A stretch of 64,000 bases of DNA from Nocardioides mesophilus (GCF_014395785.1 NZ_CP060713.1:896501-960500), one strand, 5' to 3'; shown: positions 41,676 through 51,374, counted from the first letter of the stretch. Numbers and translations are program-made. The notes: generated from the sequence alone by a model not told the origin.

Positions 41676-42737
41676 GTGGACCTCCGCCCGACGCTCACGG
41701 TCGTCCTGCTGGCATACGGCGATGAGCCGTACCTCGTGGAGGCCGCCCAGGCGGTCCTCGCCTCCACCGGCGTCGACCTCGACGTCGTCCTGGTCGACAA
41801 CGGCTGCACCAGCGACGGCGTGGAGAAGGTCGCCGGCCTGGACCGGCTGCGCGTGCTGCGCCCGGCCGAGAACACCGGGTTCGCGGGCGGCTGCAACCTC
41901 GGCGCCGCCGAGGCGACCGGGGAGTTCCTCGCCTTCGTGAACAGCGACGCGATCGTGCACCCGGACGCCCTGGCCCGGCTGGTCGAGGTGGCCCGGCGAC
42001 CCGACGTCGGTCTCGCCAGCGCCAGCCTGCGGCTGCACGACTCCCCCGAGCAGATGAACTCCGCCGGCAACCCGGTGCACTTCTCGGGGCTCTCCTGGGC
42101 CGGCGGCCTCGGCGAGCCGGCCACCCGGCACTCGCACGAGGAGGACGTCCCCAGCGTCACCGGGGCGGCGTGCGTGGCACGGCGCGAGGTCTTCGAGGAC
42201 CTCGGCGGCTTCTGCGAGCTGATGTTCGCCTACTGCGAGGACGCCGAGCTCAGCCTGCGCACCTGGCAGTCCGGCCTGCGCTGCGTGTTCGTCCCGGACG
42301 CGGTGGTGCTCCACCACTACGAGTTCGCCCGCAACCCGCTGAAGATGTACCTGCTGGAGCGCAACCGGCTGATGCTGGTCGCCACCCTCTACGAGCGCCG
42401 CACCCTCGCGTTGATCGCGCCGGCCCTGCTCGGGCTCGAGCTGGCGATGCTCGCGGTCGCGCTGCGGCAGGGCTGGGCCCGCCAGAAGCTCCGCGGCTGG
42501 GTCTGGCTGCTGCGCCACCGCGGCGAGGTCCGGGCCCGGCGCGACCTGGTGCAGGCGCACCGGAGCGTCGGCGACGCCGCACTGGCGGTCCGGCTCACCG
42601 GTGACTTCCACCCCGGCGCGGACAGCGGGATCGCCGCCCCCGGCTGGTTGCGGGCCGGCTCCCGGGCCTACTGGAGCGTCGTACGCCGCGGACTCGGCCG
42701 ACCGCGCGAGCTCACCGGCCGCGCTCGGGCGGCCTGA
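41676..42737 (+). CDS. GT2 glycosyltransferase (rhamnosyltransferase-like)
   Basis: 353 residues. VVLLAYGDEPYLVEAAQAVL, VLVDNGCTSDG, TGFAGGCNLG and FVNSDAIVHPDAL are the N-terminal GT-A signatures of the WbbL-like group, and FEDLGGFCELMFAYCEDAELSLRT carries the catalytic/acceptor ED motif. C-terminal helices near 245-265 may be membrane-associated. GTG 41676 abuts the upstream stop. Likely transfers a sugar in surface glycan assembly. Confidence 0.9.
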   Translation: MDLRPTLTVVLLAYGDEPYLVEAAQAVLASTGVDLDVVLVDNGCTSDGVEKVAGLDRLRVLRPAENTGFAGGCNLGAAEATGEFLAFVNSDAIVHPDALARLVEVARRPDVGLASASLRLHDSPEQMNSAGNPVHFSGLSWAGGLGEPATRHSHEEDVPSVTGAACVARREVFEDLGGFCELMFAYCEDAELSLRTWQSGLRCVFVPDAVVLHHYEFARNPLKMYLLERNRLMLVATLYERRTLALIAPALLGLELAMLAVALRQGWARQKLRGWVWLLRHRGEVRARRDLVQAHRSVGDAALAVRLTGDFHPGADSGIAAPGWLRAGSRAYWSVVRRGLGRPRELTGRARAA

Positions 42738-42741
42738 CCCC

Positions 42742-43335
42742 TCAGGCCGGCTTGCGCGCCCGCAGGCAGAACTCGTTGTGGGTGAAGACCTTGCCGACCG
42801 GGCGCGGGAACGGGAAGCTGAACCACTCCTCGGGCTCCAAGCCGACCTCGCGGGCGAGCCGGGTGAGCGCCTCCCCGTCGGTGAACCGCACGTGCGTCGG
42901 GTCGCTGCGGTAGCCCTTCTCCTGCGGGCAGATGAAGAGGACCTTGCCGCCCGGCTTGAGGTACGGCAGGTACATCCGCACCAGGTCCGCACCGGCGGGC
43001 TCGTCCATGTGCTCGATCACGTGCGCGATCAGCAGGCTGTCGAAGGCCCTGGGCGAACGCATCGGGCTCGCGTCCCACTCCTCCACCGAGAGGGCGTCCA
43101 GCCCGCGCTGGCGGGCGATCGCCACCGACGAGGCGTTGTGGTCGACCCCGACCGATCCCGGCGGCAGCATCAGCAGGTTGCGCCCGATCCCGCAGCCGAT
43201 GTCGAGCGTGCGGCCGAGCTCCTGACGCTTGAGGTTCCAGCGATAGGGAGCCTGCACGTTCAGGATCTTCTTCCAGCGTGCCAGCTCACGAGACTCGAGT
43301 CGCCGGGCGTAGTCGTCCCCAGTGGTGTCCTGCAT
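42742..43335 (-). CDS. Class I SAM-dependent methyltransferase
   Basis: 197 residues. Motif I LDIGCGIGRNLLMLPPG binds SAM, followed by VGVDHNASSVAIAR and SLLIAHVIEHMDEP. The C-terminal FPFPRPVGKVFTHNEF is shared with sugar/lipid methyltransferases in glycan clusters. ATG 43335 is preferred because AGGGTGA precedes it; a GTG at 43344 is possible. Convergent with the GT2 gene and 5 bp from GtrA. Confidence 0.9.
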   Translation of the reverse strand: MQDTTGDDYARRLESRELARWKKILNVQAPYRWNLKRQELGRTLDIGCGIGRNLLMLPPGSVGVDHNASSVAIARQRGLDALSVEEWDASPMRSPRAFDSLLIAHVIEHMDEPAGADLVRMYLPYLKPGGKVLFICPQEKGYRSDPTHVRFTDGEALTRLAREVGLEPEEWFSFPFPRPVGKVFTHNEFCLRARKPA

Positions 43336-43340
43336 GCAGG

Positions 43341-43871
43341 TCACCCTAGGTCACACGGTGCTCGCTCCGGCAACGGCGCACCCGCCTCGCGGGCGACTCT
43401 CGCGGGCCGTGCGGGCCCGTGCTCCTCGACCGGACGCGGAGTCCGGAAGATGAACCGCCGGATGGCCCAGAACCGGGCCGCGGTGCCGAGCGCCAGCCCC
43501 ACCCCGTTGGCGGCGATGTTGTCCGAGACCGGGTCGGCCAGGTCCAGGACGTAGCGGGTGAACGCCAGGCAGCCGAGCGGGATCAGCATCGACACGGCGT
43601 TGATGCCGAAGAAGGCCACCCGGCCGCCTGCCGGACCGACCGCCTCGCGGTTGCGGAACGCCCAGGAGCGGCTGCCGCGGTAGCTGACCACCATGCCGAC
43701 CGTGTTGGCGAGCACGAACGCGGCCAGCGGCTGGTCGTTGAGCGGACCGGGGCCGCCGAAGTAGCCGTGCACGAGTGCATTGAAGAGCACCAGGGACACC
43801 AGGGTGGCCACCCCGCCCACGGTGAGGAACTTGGTCGCCTCGCCCAGAAAACGCTGCAGCCGCCGACCCAT
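43341..43871 (-). CDS. GtrA family membrane protein
   Basis: 176 residues with four predicted membrane helices (KFLTVGGVATLVSLVLFNALV, FVLANTVGMVVSY, RVAFFGINAVSMLIPLG, GVGLALGTAARFW). The SYRGSRSWAFRNRE motif is the GtrA hallmark. GtrA proteins help move polyprenyl-linked sugars across the membrane; the DPM1-like GT2 at 40567 would be the partner. Confidence 0.93.
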   Translation of the reverse strand: MGRRLQRFLGEATKFLTVGGVATLVSLVLFNALVHGYFGGPGPLNDQPLAAFVLANTVGMVVSYRGSRSWAFRNREAVGPAGGRVAFFGINAVSMLIPLGCLAFTRYVLDLADPVSDNIAANGVGLALGTAARFWAIRRFIFRTPRPVEEHGPARPARVAREAGAPLPERAPCDLG

Positions 43872-43895
43872 ATGCCTCAGATTAGCGGTTGGTGC

Positions 43896-45113
43896 CTACT
43901 CCACCGGCAGGCCACGCCCGCGGGCGATCAGCATCCGCTGCACCTCGGAGGTGCCCTCACCGATCTCGAGCACCTTGGCGTCGCGGTAGAACCGGGTCAC
44001 CGGGTACTCCTCCATGAAGCCGTAGCCGCCGAAGACCTGGGTGGCGATCCGCGTCGCGGTGACCGCCGACTCGGTGGCGTAGAGCTTGGCGACTGAGGCT
44101 GCCTGCTTGAACTGCTTGACCGGCGCACCGGCGTCCTTCATGGCCGCCGCCTTGTAGGTCAGCAGCCGCGAGGCCTCCAGCATCACCTCGAGGTCGGCGA
44201 CCTGGAACGCGACGCCCTGCTTGGAGCCGATCGGCACCCCGAAGGTGGTCCGCTCGCCGGCGTACTGCACGGACATGTCCAGGCACGCCTGGATGCAGCC
44301 CACGGCCAGCGCGGCGATGGCGACCCGGCCGTCGTCGAGGGTGGCCAGGAACTGCGCGAAGCCACGGCCGCGCTCGCCGAGCAGGTTCGCCTCGGGCACG
44401 TGCACGTCGGTGAAGGTCAGCGGGTGGGTGTCGGAGGCGTGCCAGCCGAGCTTGTCGTAGGCCGGCTCGGCGACGAAGCCCCGGGTGCCGGACGGGATGA
44501 TGATCGTGGAGATCTCGGCCTTGTCCGGCGCGGCGCCCGAGCCTGTCGAGCCCCGCGAGACGGTGCCGGTGCGCGCGGTGACGGTGACCGCCGAGGTGAT
44601 CTCGGAGCCGGAGTTGGTGATGAACTGCTTGCCGCCGTTGACCACCCACTCCCCCTCGACGAGCTCCGCCCGGGTCCGGGTGGCGCCGGCGTCGGAGCCG
44701 GCTCCCGGCTCGGTCAGCCCGAAGCCGGCCAGCCGGCGCCCGGCCACCAGGTCCGGGAGCCAGGTCTGCTTCTGCTCGTCGGTGCCGAAGGTGAGGATCG
44801 GGTTGATTCCCAGCCCGACGGCCGCCTCGAGGGTGATCCCCATCGACTGGTCGACGCGGCCGATCTCCTCGATGGCCAGGCACAGCGACGTGAAGCCGCC
44901 CTCCTCGCCGGTGAGCCCGGCACCGCCGTACTCCTCGGGCGCGGTCAGGCCGAACAGCCCGAGGTCGCCCATCTTGTGGACCACGTCGGTCGGGAAGTGG
45001 TGCTTGCGGTCCCACTCGGCGGCGTGCGGTGCGATCTCGGCCTCGGCGAAGTCGCGGACGCTCCGGCGGAAGGCCTCGTGCTCAGCGGACAGCTCGAACG
45101 TCGACACGGTCAT
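43896..45113 (-). CDS. Acyl-CoA dehydrogenase
   Basis: 405 residues. FGLTEPGAGSDAGATRTRAEL and QFITNSGSEIT give the substrate and FAD motifs, FGVPIGSKQGVAFQ and QVFGGYGFMEEYPVTRFYRDAKVLEIGEGTSEVQRMLIARG the C-terminal signature. The Glu of GEGTSEVQ is the expected catalytic base. An insert near residues 195-215 (after EIT) is longer than in most relatives. ATG 45113 has GAAGGGA upstream. Divergent from a MerR regulator whose likely operator sits at its promoter. Confidence 0.93.
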   Translation of the reverse strand: MTVSTFELSAEHEAFRRSVRDFAEAEIAPHAAEWDRKHHFPTDVVHKMGDLGLFGLTAPEEYGGAGLTGEEGGFTSLCLAIEEIGRVDQSMGITLEAAVGLGINPILTFGTDEQKQTWLPDLVAGRRLAGFGLTEPGAGSDAGATRTRAELVEGEWVVNGGKQFITNSGSEITSAVTVTARTGTVSRGSTGSGAAPDKAEISTIIIPSGTRGFVAEPAYDKLGWHASDTHPLTFTDVHVPEANLLGERGRGFAQFLATLDDGRVAIAALAVGCIQACLDMSVQYAGERTTFGVPIGSKQGVAFQVADLEVMLEASRLLTYKAAAMKDAGAPVKQFKQAASVAKLYATESAVTATRIATQVFGGYGFMEEYPVTRFYRDAKVLEIGEGTSEVQRMLIARGRGLPVE

Positions 45114-45139
45114 CGGTCCCTTCACGGGTCAGGCTTACG

Positions 45140-45177
45140 CTTACGTCAACGTAAGGTAGGCCGTTTCCGTTACGGAA
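45140..45177. promoter_or_regulatory. Two dyads between the acyl-CoA dehydrogenase and MerR genes
   Basis: CTTACGT-CA-ACGTAAG (45140-45155) is a perfect 7-2-7 inverted repeat, with a further CTTACG half-site beginning at 45134. A second dyad TTCCG-TTA-CGGAA follows at 45165-45177. They fall in the 84-bp divergent promoter. Resemblance to LiuR/MerR operators (TTACG...CGTAA) is from memory. MerR regulators typically bind such sites at their own promoters. Confidence 0.7.
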
Positions 45178-45197
45178 GCGCAAGCCGAGGAGGGACG

Positions 45198-45623
45198 ATG
45201 CCGGGGCCCGACCGGACCTGGACCATCACCGAGCTGGCCCAGGAGCACGACGTCACGTTGCGCACCCTGCGGCACTACGAGGACGTCGGGCTGCTCTCCC
45301 CCGAGCGCCGCGGCACCGTGCGGGTCTTCCACCTTCGCGACCGGACCCGGCTGCGGCTGATCCTGCGCGGCCGCCGGCTGGGCTTCACGCTGCCGGAGAT
45401 CGCCACGATCGTGGACATGTACGACGACCAGCCGGGTGAGTCCGGGCAGCTGGCCTACCTGCTGGAGCAGATCGAGGGCCGGCGCACCGAGCTCGCGCAG
45501 CGCCGCCGCGACATCGACGAGAGCCTCGCCGAGCTCGACGAGGTCGAGCGCCGCTGCCGCGACGACCTCGCCCGGCTGGCCGGGTCCCCGCAGCACACCG
45601 GGTCCGCGCCCACCGCCGGGTAG
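45198..45623 (+). CDS. MerR family transcriptional regulator
   Basis: 141 residues. N-terminal winged helix: TWTITELAQEHDVTLRTLRHYEDVGLLSPERRGTVRVF, followed by a coiled coil (QIEGRRTELAQRRRDIDESLAELDEVERRC). No cysteine cluster in the effector region apart from one, so probably not a metal sensor. GAGGAGGGA precedes ATG 45198. Expected to control the divergent acyl-CoA dehydrogenase, in the manner of LiuR/SACE-type regulators of branched-chain catabolism. Confidence 0.93.
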   Translation: MPGPDRTWTITELAQEHDVTLRTLRHYEDVGLLSPERRGTVRVFHLRDRTRLRLILRGRRLGFTLPEIATIVDMYDDQPGESGQLAYLLEQIEGRRTELAQRRRDIDESLAELDEVERRCRDDLARLAGSPQHTGSAPTAG

Positions 45624-45652
45624 CGCGGCGGGTCGGGCGGCGGAGCGGCCGA

Positions 45653-46885
45653 TCAGGCGGTGGTGCCGGGCTCCAGCCGGCCACCGGCCTCGACGCGCAC
45701 ACCGGCCGCCACGGTCGAGCCGCGACCGACCAGGGTGACCAGGTCCGGGTCCTCGGCGACCGCCGGTCCCGCCCCGCCGACGAACGCGCCGGCGCCGATC
45801 ACGCAGCCGGTGTCGAGGATCGTTCCGTCGAGGGTCGCGCCGGCCTCGATGACGCAGTCGGCGAACACCACGCTGTGCCGTACGACGGCGCCCTCGCCGA
45901 CCACCACGCCCGGGCCGAGCACGCTGCGCTCCACCCGACCGGCGACCCGGCAGCCCGGGCTGACCAGCGAGTCGACGACCTCCGCGCCGGCCAGCACCCG
46001 GGCCGCCACCCGCGTGCGCTGGCGCGTGTTGATGGTCCAGTCCGGCCGGTCCAGCACCCCGAGGTCGTCGGTGAGCACGTCGAAGTGGGCCCGGAGGTAC
46101 TTGTGCGGCTGCCCGAGGTCGCGCCAGTAGCCGGGCAGCGGGTGCGCCACGACCTTGCCGCGCTCCACCAGCCGGGGGCAGGAGGTGCTCGCCGAAGTCG
46201 CCCAGCCCGCTGTCGCCCGGCTCCTGCTCGGTGGTGTGCTCACGGTGCAGCTCCTCGAGCACCTCGACCAGCACCGCCGGGTCGTAGACGAAGATCTCGG
46301 TGGCCACGGTGCCGGTGCTCGGCTGCTCCGGCTTGTAGGCGAAGCCGGTGACCCTGCCCGACTGGTCGCGCTCGACCGTGGCGTGGTCCCCGGCCTCCTC
46401 GATCGGCACCTCGGTGGTCACCACCGTGCACTCGGCGCCGGCCTCGCGGTGCGTGGCGATGGCGTCGGCGAAGTCGAAGCGGTAGACGTGGTCGGCGCTG
46501 AGCACCAGCACGACCTCGGGGTCGGCGGCGCGGACCTGGTCGCGGATCCGGTAGAGCTCGTCGGCGTTGCCGTGGGCGAAGCCGTCGTCGTCGACGGAGC
46601 CCATGCCCTGCAGCGGCATCAGCAGGCGGAGCCCGCCGCGGGTGCGGTCGAGGTCCCAGGGGCGACCGTTGGCGATCTCCTCCTCCAACGTCCCGCCCTG
46701 GAACTGCACCGAGACCCAGACGTCGCTGACGCCGCTGTTGGCGAGGTTGGACAACGGGAAGTCGAGCAGCTGGTAGACCCCGGCGAACGGCAGGGCCGGC
46801 TTGGCCCGCTCGCGGGTGAGGACGTCCATGCGGCCACACCGGCGCCGCCGGCCTGGATGATCGCGAGGATCCGTGCCCGAGTCAT
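45653..46885 (-). pseudogene. glgC: Glucose-1-phosphate adenylyltransferase-like gene with two frameshifts
   Basis: The composite protein (about 410 residues) matches GlgC: ILAIIQAGGAGG...RMDVLTRERAKPALPF, LSADHVYRFDF, FVYDPAVLVEVL, then YWRDLGQPHKYLRAHFDVL and a left-handed helix (VVGEGAVVRHSVVFADCVIEAGATLDGTILD). The frame is broken twice. CACACC at 46834-46839 is 2 nt longer than expected within the nucleotide-binding loop, and a GGGGG run at 46174-46178 has one G too many. ATG 46885. Would make ADP-glucose for glycogen if intact. Convergent with merR. Confidence 0.75.
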
Positions 46886-46990
46886 AGGGCATCCAAGCAC
46901 GCACGAGCCCGGACGCCCGTCCCGCGGCCCGTCCCGCGGACGGCCTAGACTCCCGCGCAGGAGACCCGAGACACCGAAGGAGACACACCC

Positions 46991-48802
46991 GTGGCCAGTT
47001 CGCCAGAGGTCAGTGCCCCGCAGGTCCGGCCGCTGCGCAAGGTGCTCGTCGCCAACCGCGGAGAGATCGCGGTCCGGGTGATCCGGGCGTGCAAGGACGC
47101 CGGCATCGGCAGCGTGGCGGTCTACGCCGAGCCCGACCGCGACGCCCTGTTCGTGCGGCTCGCCGACGAGGCGTACAGCCTCGAGGGAGCGACCCCGGCC
47201 GACTCCTACCTCTCGATCGAGAAGATCGTCGCCGCGGCCCGCAGGTCCGGGGCCGACTCGGTCCACCCCGGCTACGGCTTCCTCGCCGAGAACTCCGCGT
47301 TCGCGCAGGCCGTCCTCGACGCGGGCCTGGTCTGGATCGGCCCGCCGCCCGCTGCCATCGACTCCCTCGGCGACAAGGTGCAGGCGCGCCACATCGCGCA
47401 CAAGGTCGGCGCGCCCCTGGTGGCCGGGACCGCCGACCCCGTCGAGAGCGCCGACGAGGTGCTGGCGTTCGCCCGCGAGCACGGCCTGCCGATCGCGATC
47501 AAGGCCGCCTTCGGCGGCGGCGGCCGCGGCCTCAAGGTGGCCCGCGAGGAGGGGGAGGTCGCCGAGCTCTACGAGTCCGCCGTCCGGGAGGCCGTCAGCG
47601 CCTTCGGCCGCGGCGAGTGCTTCGTCGAGCGCTACCTCGACCGGCCCCGCCACGTCGAGACCCAGTGCCTGGCCGACCAGCGCGGCAACGTCGTGGTCGT
47701 CTCCACCCGCGACTGCTCCCTGCAGCGCCGCCACCAGAAGCTCGTGGAGGAGGCGCCCGCGCCGTACCTCTCCGCGGAGCAGATGGCGACCCTCTACGAC
47801 TCCTCCAAGGCGATCCTGAAGGAGGCCGGCTACGTCGGGGCCGGGACCTGCGAGTTCCTCGTCGGTCAGGACGGCACCATCTCGTTCCTCGAGGTCAACA
47901 CCCGGCTGCAGGTCGAGCACCCGGTCTCCGAGGAGGTGACCGGACTCGACCTGGTCCGGGAGATGTTCCGGATCGCCGCCGGTGAGGAGCTGGGCTACGA
48001 CGACCCGGCGATCTCCGGGCACTCCCTCGAGTTCCGCATCAACGCCGAGGACGCCGGCAGCAACTTCATGCCCGCCCCCGGCACCCTGACCCGCTGGCAC
48101 GCTCCGTCCGGACCGGGCGTGCGCGTCGACGGCGGCTACGACCAGGGCGAGACCGTCCCCGGTGCCTTCGACTCGCTGGTCGCCAAGCTGATCGTCTCCG
48201 GCCGGGACCGCACCCAGGCGCTCGAGCGGGCGCGGCGCGCCCTCGACGAGTTCGTGGTCGAGGGGATGCCCACGGTGATCCCGTTCCACCGGGCGGTCGT
48301 CAGCGATCCCGCGTTCACCGGGGAGGGCCCCGGCGGCTTCGGCGTCTACACCTCCTGGATCGAGACGGAGTTCGACAACACCATCCCGGCGTACGCCGGT
48401 GCTGCCGATGCTGCCGGGGACAGCGACACCGAGGCGCCGGGACGGCAGAGCGTGACCGTCGAGGTCGGCGGCCGACGGCTCGAGGTGGTCCTGCCGGCCG
48501 GCCTCGTCGGCTCCGCGGCGCCGGTCGCCGGTGCGGCGAGGAAGCCGAAGCGGTCCTCCGGCAAGAAGGCCGGCGCCGGCGCGAGCGGCGACGCGGTCAC
48601 CTCCCCGATGCAGGGCACCATCGTCAAGGTCGCGGTCGAGGAGGGCCAGGACGTCTCCGAGGGCGACGTCGTCGTGGTGCTCGAGGCGATGAAGATGGAG
48701 CAGCCGCTCAAGGCCCACAAGGCCGGCACCGTCACCGGTCTCGACGCCGAGGTCGGGGCGACGGTGACGAGCGGCGCGGTGATCTGTGAGCTCAAGGGCT
48801 GA
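46991..48802 (+). CDS. accA: Acyl-CoA carboxylase alpha chain (biotin carboxylase plus BCCP)
   Basis: 603 residues. Biotin carboxylase half: [37 protein letters not shown] (ATP loop), [15 protein letters not shown] and [24 protein letters not shown]. The C-terminal BCCP domain has the biotinyl lysine near 568 in EAMKMEQ. It would partner accD/accE at 32854-34721 to carboxylate acetyl- or propionyl-CoA, with BirA as modifier. GTG 46991 with AAGGAG 8 nt upstream. Confidence 0.96.
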   Translation: MASSPEVSAPQVRPLRKVLVANRGEIAVRVIRACKDAGIGSVAVYAEPDRDALFVRLADEAYSLEGATPADSYLSIEKIVAAARRSGADSVHPGYGFLAENSAFAQAVLDAGLVWIGPPPAAIDSLGDKVQARHIAHKVGAPLVAGTADPVESADEVLAFAREHGLPIAIKAAFGGGGRGLKVAREEGEVAELYESAVREAVSAFGRGECFVERYLDRPRHVETQCLADQRGNVVVVSTRDCSLQRRHQKLVEEAPAPYLSAEQMATLYDSSKAILKEAGYVGAGTCEFLVGQDGTISFLEVNTRLQVEHPVSEEVTGLDLVREMFRIAAGEELGYDDPAISGHSLEFRINAEDAGSNFMPAPGTLTRWHAPSGPGVRVDGGYDQGETVPGAFDSLVAKLIVSGRDRTQALERARRALDEFVVEGMPTVIPFHRAVVSDPAFTGEGPGGFGVYTSWIETEFDNTIPAYAGAADAAGDSDTEAPGRQSVTVEVGGRRLEVVLPAGLVGSAAPVAGAARKPKRSSGKKAGAGASGDAVTSPMQGTIVKVAVEEGQDVSEGDVVVVLEAMKMEQPLKAHKAGTVTGLDAEVGATVTSGAVICELKG

Positions 48803-48809
48803 GGAGGAC

Positions 48810-50105
48810 GTGCAGCCGGCCGGGACGAGCTCCAGGCCCGACCTCCCGCCGGTGCACGTGCTCATGTTCGGCGTCTTCGGGCGCAGCGGGGTGGCGCGCA
48901 CGGTCGTCAACCTGGCGAACTACCTCGTCCAGCACCGCACGGTCGAGCTGATCTCGCTGTTCCGCACCCACACCGACCCGCACTTCCCGATCGACCCGCG
49001 GATCCGGGTCACCGTGCTCCACGACAACCGGCGGTCCCGGCCCCGCTGGCAGCGGTTCCTGGCCACGCGCCCGACCCGGCTGCGACCGCCGCCGTGGGAA
49101 CCGAAGATGAACCTGCTCACCGACCTGCTGCTGGCACGCAAGCTGCGCTCGCTGCCGGCCGGGGTGCTGGTGACGACCCGGCCCTCGCTGCACCTGGCCG
49201 CGGCCCGTTGGGCGCCCCGCCGGCTCCTGGTCGTGGGGCAGGACCACGCACACTTCGAGGCCCGCTTCCGGGTCCGCAAGCAGGCCAAGGTGCTGAAGTG
49301 GGCGATCCCGCGCCTGGACGGCTACGCGGTGCTGACCCGCGCCGACGCCGCCGACTACCGGCGCAAGCTCCCCGACGCCGCCACCGAGATCAGGTTCATG
49401 CCCAACGCGCTCCCCTGGCCGGTGGCCCAGGTCCCGGCACCGTTGGACGCCAAGGTGGTCGTCACCGCGGGCCGGCTGGACGCCAAGAAGGGACACGAAC
49501 GGATGATCCGGGCTTTCGTCCCGGTGGCACGCCGGCACCCGGACTGGCAGCTGCACATCTACGGCAAGGGTCCGGAGGGACGCGCGCTGCGCGCCCTGGT
49601 CGCTGAACTCGGCCTGGGCGAGCAGGTGAAGCTGAAGGGCTACACCCTCGACGTCCGCACGGTGATGGCCGAGGCGTCGGTCTATGCGCTGTCCTCGTTG
49701 TCCGAGGGTTTCTCGATGGTGCTGATCGAGGCGATGAGCGTCGGCCTGCCGCTCGTCGCCATGGACTGCCCGCGAGGCCCCCGCGAGATCGTGACGGACG
49801 GCGGCAACGGGCTGCTGGTCCCGGACGGCGACGAGGACGCCTTCGGCGCCGCGCTGCTCCGGCTGATCGAGGACACCGAGCTGCGCCGCCGGCTGGGGGC
49901 ACAGGCGCTCGAGGACGCCCGCGACTACGAGATCGACGCGGTCGGGCGGCGGTGGGAGCAGCTGTTCGAGGACCTGGCCACGAACCGGGCCACGAACCGG
50001 GCCACGAACCGGGCGGCGAAGCGGGCGAGGCGCCGGCCCAGACGTCCCGCACCGGACGTCCGCCGGCTACCGCGCCGACCGGCGGAGTTCACCCGCGCTC
50101 CCTAG
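48810..50105 (+). CDS. GT4-type glycosyltransferase
   Basis: About 431 residues. GT-B fold: the N-terminal Rossmann part contains LMFGVFGRSGVARTVVNL; the C-terminal part has VTAGRLDAKKGHERMIRAFV, LHIYGKGPEGR and ASSVYALSSL-like VYALSSLSEGFSMVLIEAM with the EGF...EAMS nucleotide-binding motif. The C-terminus is basic and contains a short tandem repeat (49977-50012). GTG 48810 is preferred; GTG 48786 overlaps the previous gene by 17 nt. A retaining enzyme for surface glycans, donor unknown. Confidence 0.88.
   Translation: MQPAGTSSRPDLPPVHVLMFGVFGRSGVARTVVNLANYLVQHRTVELISLFRTHTDPHFPIDPRIRVTVLHDNRRSRPRWQRFLATRPTRLRPPPWEPKMNLLTDLLLARKLRSLPAGVLVTTRPSLHLAAARWAPRRLLVVGQDHAHFEARFRVRKQAKVLKWAIPRLDGYAVLTRADAADYRRKLPDAATEIRFMPNALPWPVAQVPAPLDAKVVVTAGRLDAKKGHERMIRAFVPVARRHPDWQLHIYGKGPEGRALRALVAELGLGEQVKLKGYTLDVRTVMAEASVYALSSLSEGFSMVLIEAMSVGLPLVAMDCPRGPREIVTDGGNGLLVPDGDEDAFGAALLRLIEDTELRRRLGAQALEDARDYEIDAVGRRWEQLFEDLATNRATNRATNRAAKRARRRPRRPAPDVRRLPRRPAEFTRAP
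49977..50012 (+). repeat. Three-unit 12-bp tandem repeat
   Basis: GCCACGAACCGG occurs three times in a row, encoding ATNR repeats inside the basic C-terminus of the GT4 protein. The units are identical, so it may be prone to length change. It does not disturb the reading frame. Confidence 0.9.
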
Positions 50106-50114
50106 CGTGCGGCC

Positions 50115-51308
50115 GTGGCCTCCGTCGACCGAGCTCCCGCCCCCGTCCCCGTCCCGGCTCGTGACCGGCCGTCCCGGCAGCACCAGCAGCGGGTCGTGCT
50201 GCACGTCGGCGTGCCGAAGAGCGGGACGACGTTCCTCCAGGCGTCGTTGCTGAGGCACGCGGAGGCGCTCGCGCAGCAGGGCGTGCTCTACCCCCAGACC
50301 GAGGACGGCATCATGTTCCGCGCCGCCCTGGACGTTCGGGGCACCCACAAGGCGTGGGGCCGGACCCGCGCCGAGGTCGAGGGCGCCTGGGACGACCTCT
50401 GCCGGCAGGCCTGGGCGCACCCGGGCACCACGGTGATCTCCCACGAGCTGCTCGCCGCCGCCGGCAAGCGCCAGGTCGACTCGGCGCTCAGCATGCTCCG
50501 CGGCCTCGACGTCCAGGTGGTGGTCACCGCCCGCGACCCGGCTCGGCAGCTGACCGCGGAGTGGCAGGAGGGCATCAAGCACGGCCGGCGCGCGACCTTC
50601 GCGGAGTTCCAGTCGCGCATCGAGGCCGCGCTGCCCGAGGACGGGCTCGCCCGGCACTTCCACGCCGTCCAGGACCTCCCGGACGTGCTCGGCCGGTGGG
50701 GCCGGCACCTGCCCGCCGAGCAGGTGCACGTGGTGGTCGCACCGCCGCCGGGGAGCGAGCGGCGGTTGCTGTGGCAGCACTTCGGCGAAGCGGCCGGGCT
50801 CGACGTCGCCGCCCTCGAGCCGGCCGACGCCGGAAGCGCGAACCGGTCGCTGGGCACCGCCGAGATCGACCTGCTCCGTCGCGTCAACGTCGCGCTCGGC
50901 GGCCGGCTCCCGCAGCCACGCTACGGCGCCCTGGTCAAGCACGAGGTCGCGCAGCGGGTGCTGGCGGCGCAGCGGTCACCGGCCCCGCAGCCACCGCCGT
51001 CGGTCTACGACCAGGCGACCCACCTCGCCGAGCAGTGGGTCAAGCAGGTCGAGCGGGCCGGCTACACCGTGCACGGGACCCTGCACGACCTGGTCCCCCG
51101 CGACCCGGGACCGGACGCCGGCTCCGCGCCGCACCCGGACGAGGTCGATCCGGCCGACCAGCTGACCCCGGCAGCGGAGGTGATCGCCGACCTGCTCCTG
51201 CAGCTGCACCGGGCCCAGACCGAGCTGGTCGACCAGACCGCCAAGCGCCGCGACTGGAAGCGACGGGCCAAGAAGGCGCGCCGCACGCTGGCCGAGCTCG
51301 GCAGCTGA
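50115..51308 (+). CDS. Sulfotransferase-like protein
   Basis: 397 residues. The VVLHVGVPKSGTTFLQASLLRH opening contains the 5'-phosphosulfate-binding loop (PKSGTTF) of PAPS sulfotransferases, and DVQVVVTARDPARQLTAEW is the 3'-phosphate-binding strand with RxxxxxxSxW-like spacing (here TAEW). The C-terminal 60 residues form a basic coiled coil (LHRAQTELVDQTAKRRDWKRR). Plausibly decorates the glycan made by the neighbouring genes. Activity is inference. GTG 50115. Confidence 0.75.
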   Translation: MASVDRAPAPVPVPARDRPSRQHQQRVVLHVGVPKSGTTFLQASLLRHAEALAQQGVLYPQTEDGIMFRAALDVRGTHKAWGRTRAEVEGAWDDLCRQAWAHPGTTVISHELLAAAGKRQVDSALSMLRGLDVQVVVTARDPARQLTAEWQEGIKHGRRATFAEFQSRIEAALPEDGLARHFHAVQDLPDVLGRWGRHLPAEQVHVVVAPPPGSERRLLWQHFGEAAGLDVAALEPADAGSANRSLGTAEIDLLRRVNVALGGRLPQPRYGALVKHEVAQRVLAAQRSPAPQPPPSVYDQATHLAEQWVKQVERAGYTVHGTLHDLVPRDPGPDAGSAPHPDEVDPADQLTPAAEVIADLLLQLHRAQTELVDQTAKRRDWKRRAKKARRTLAELGS

Positions 51309-51374
51309 CGGGCCGCGCGCCCGCCGATCGGACGCCGGTGGGCGGCCGAGGCGGGCGCCACTAGCCTTTCGGCC

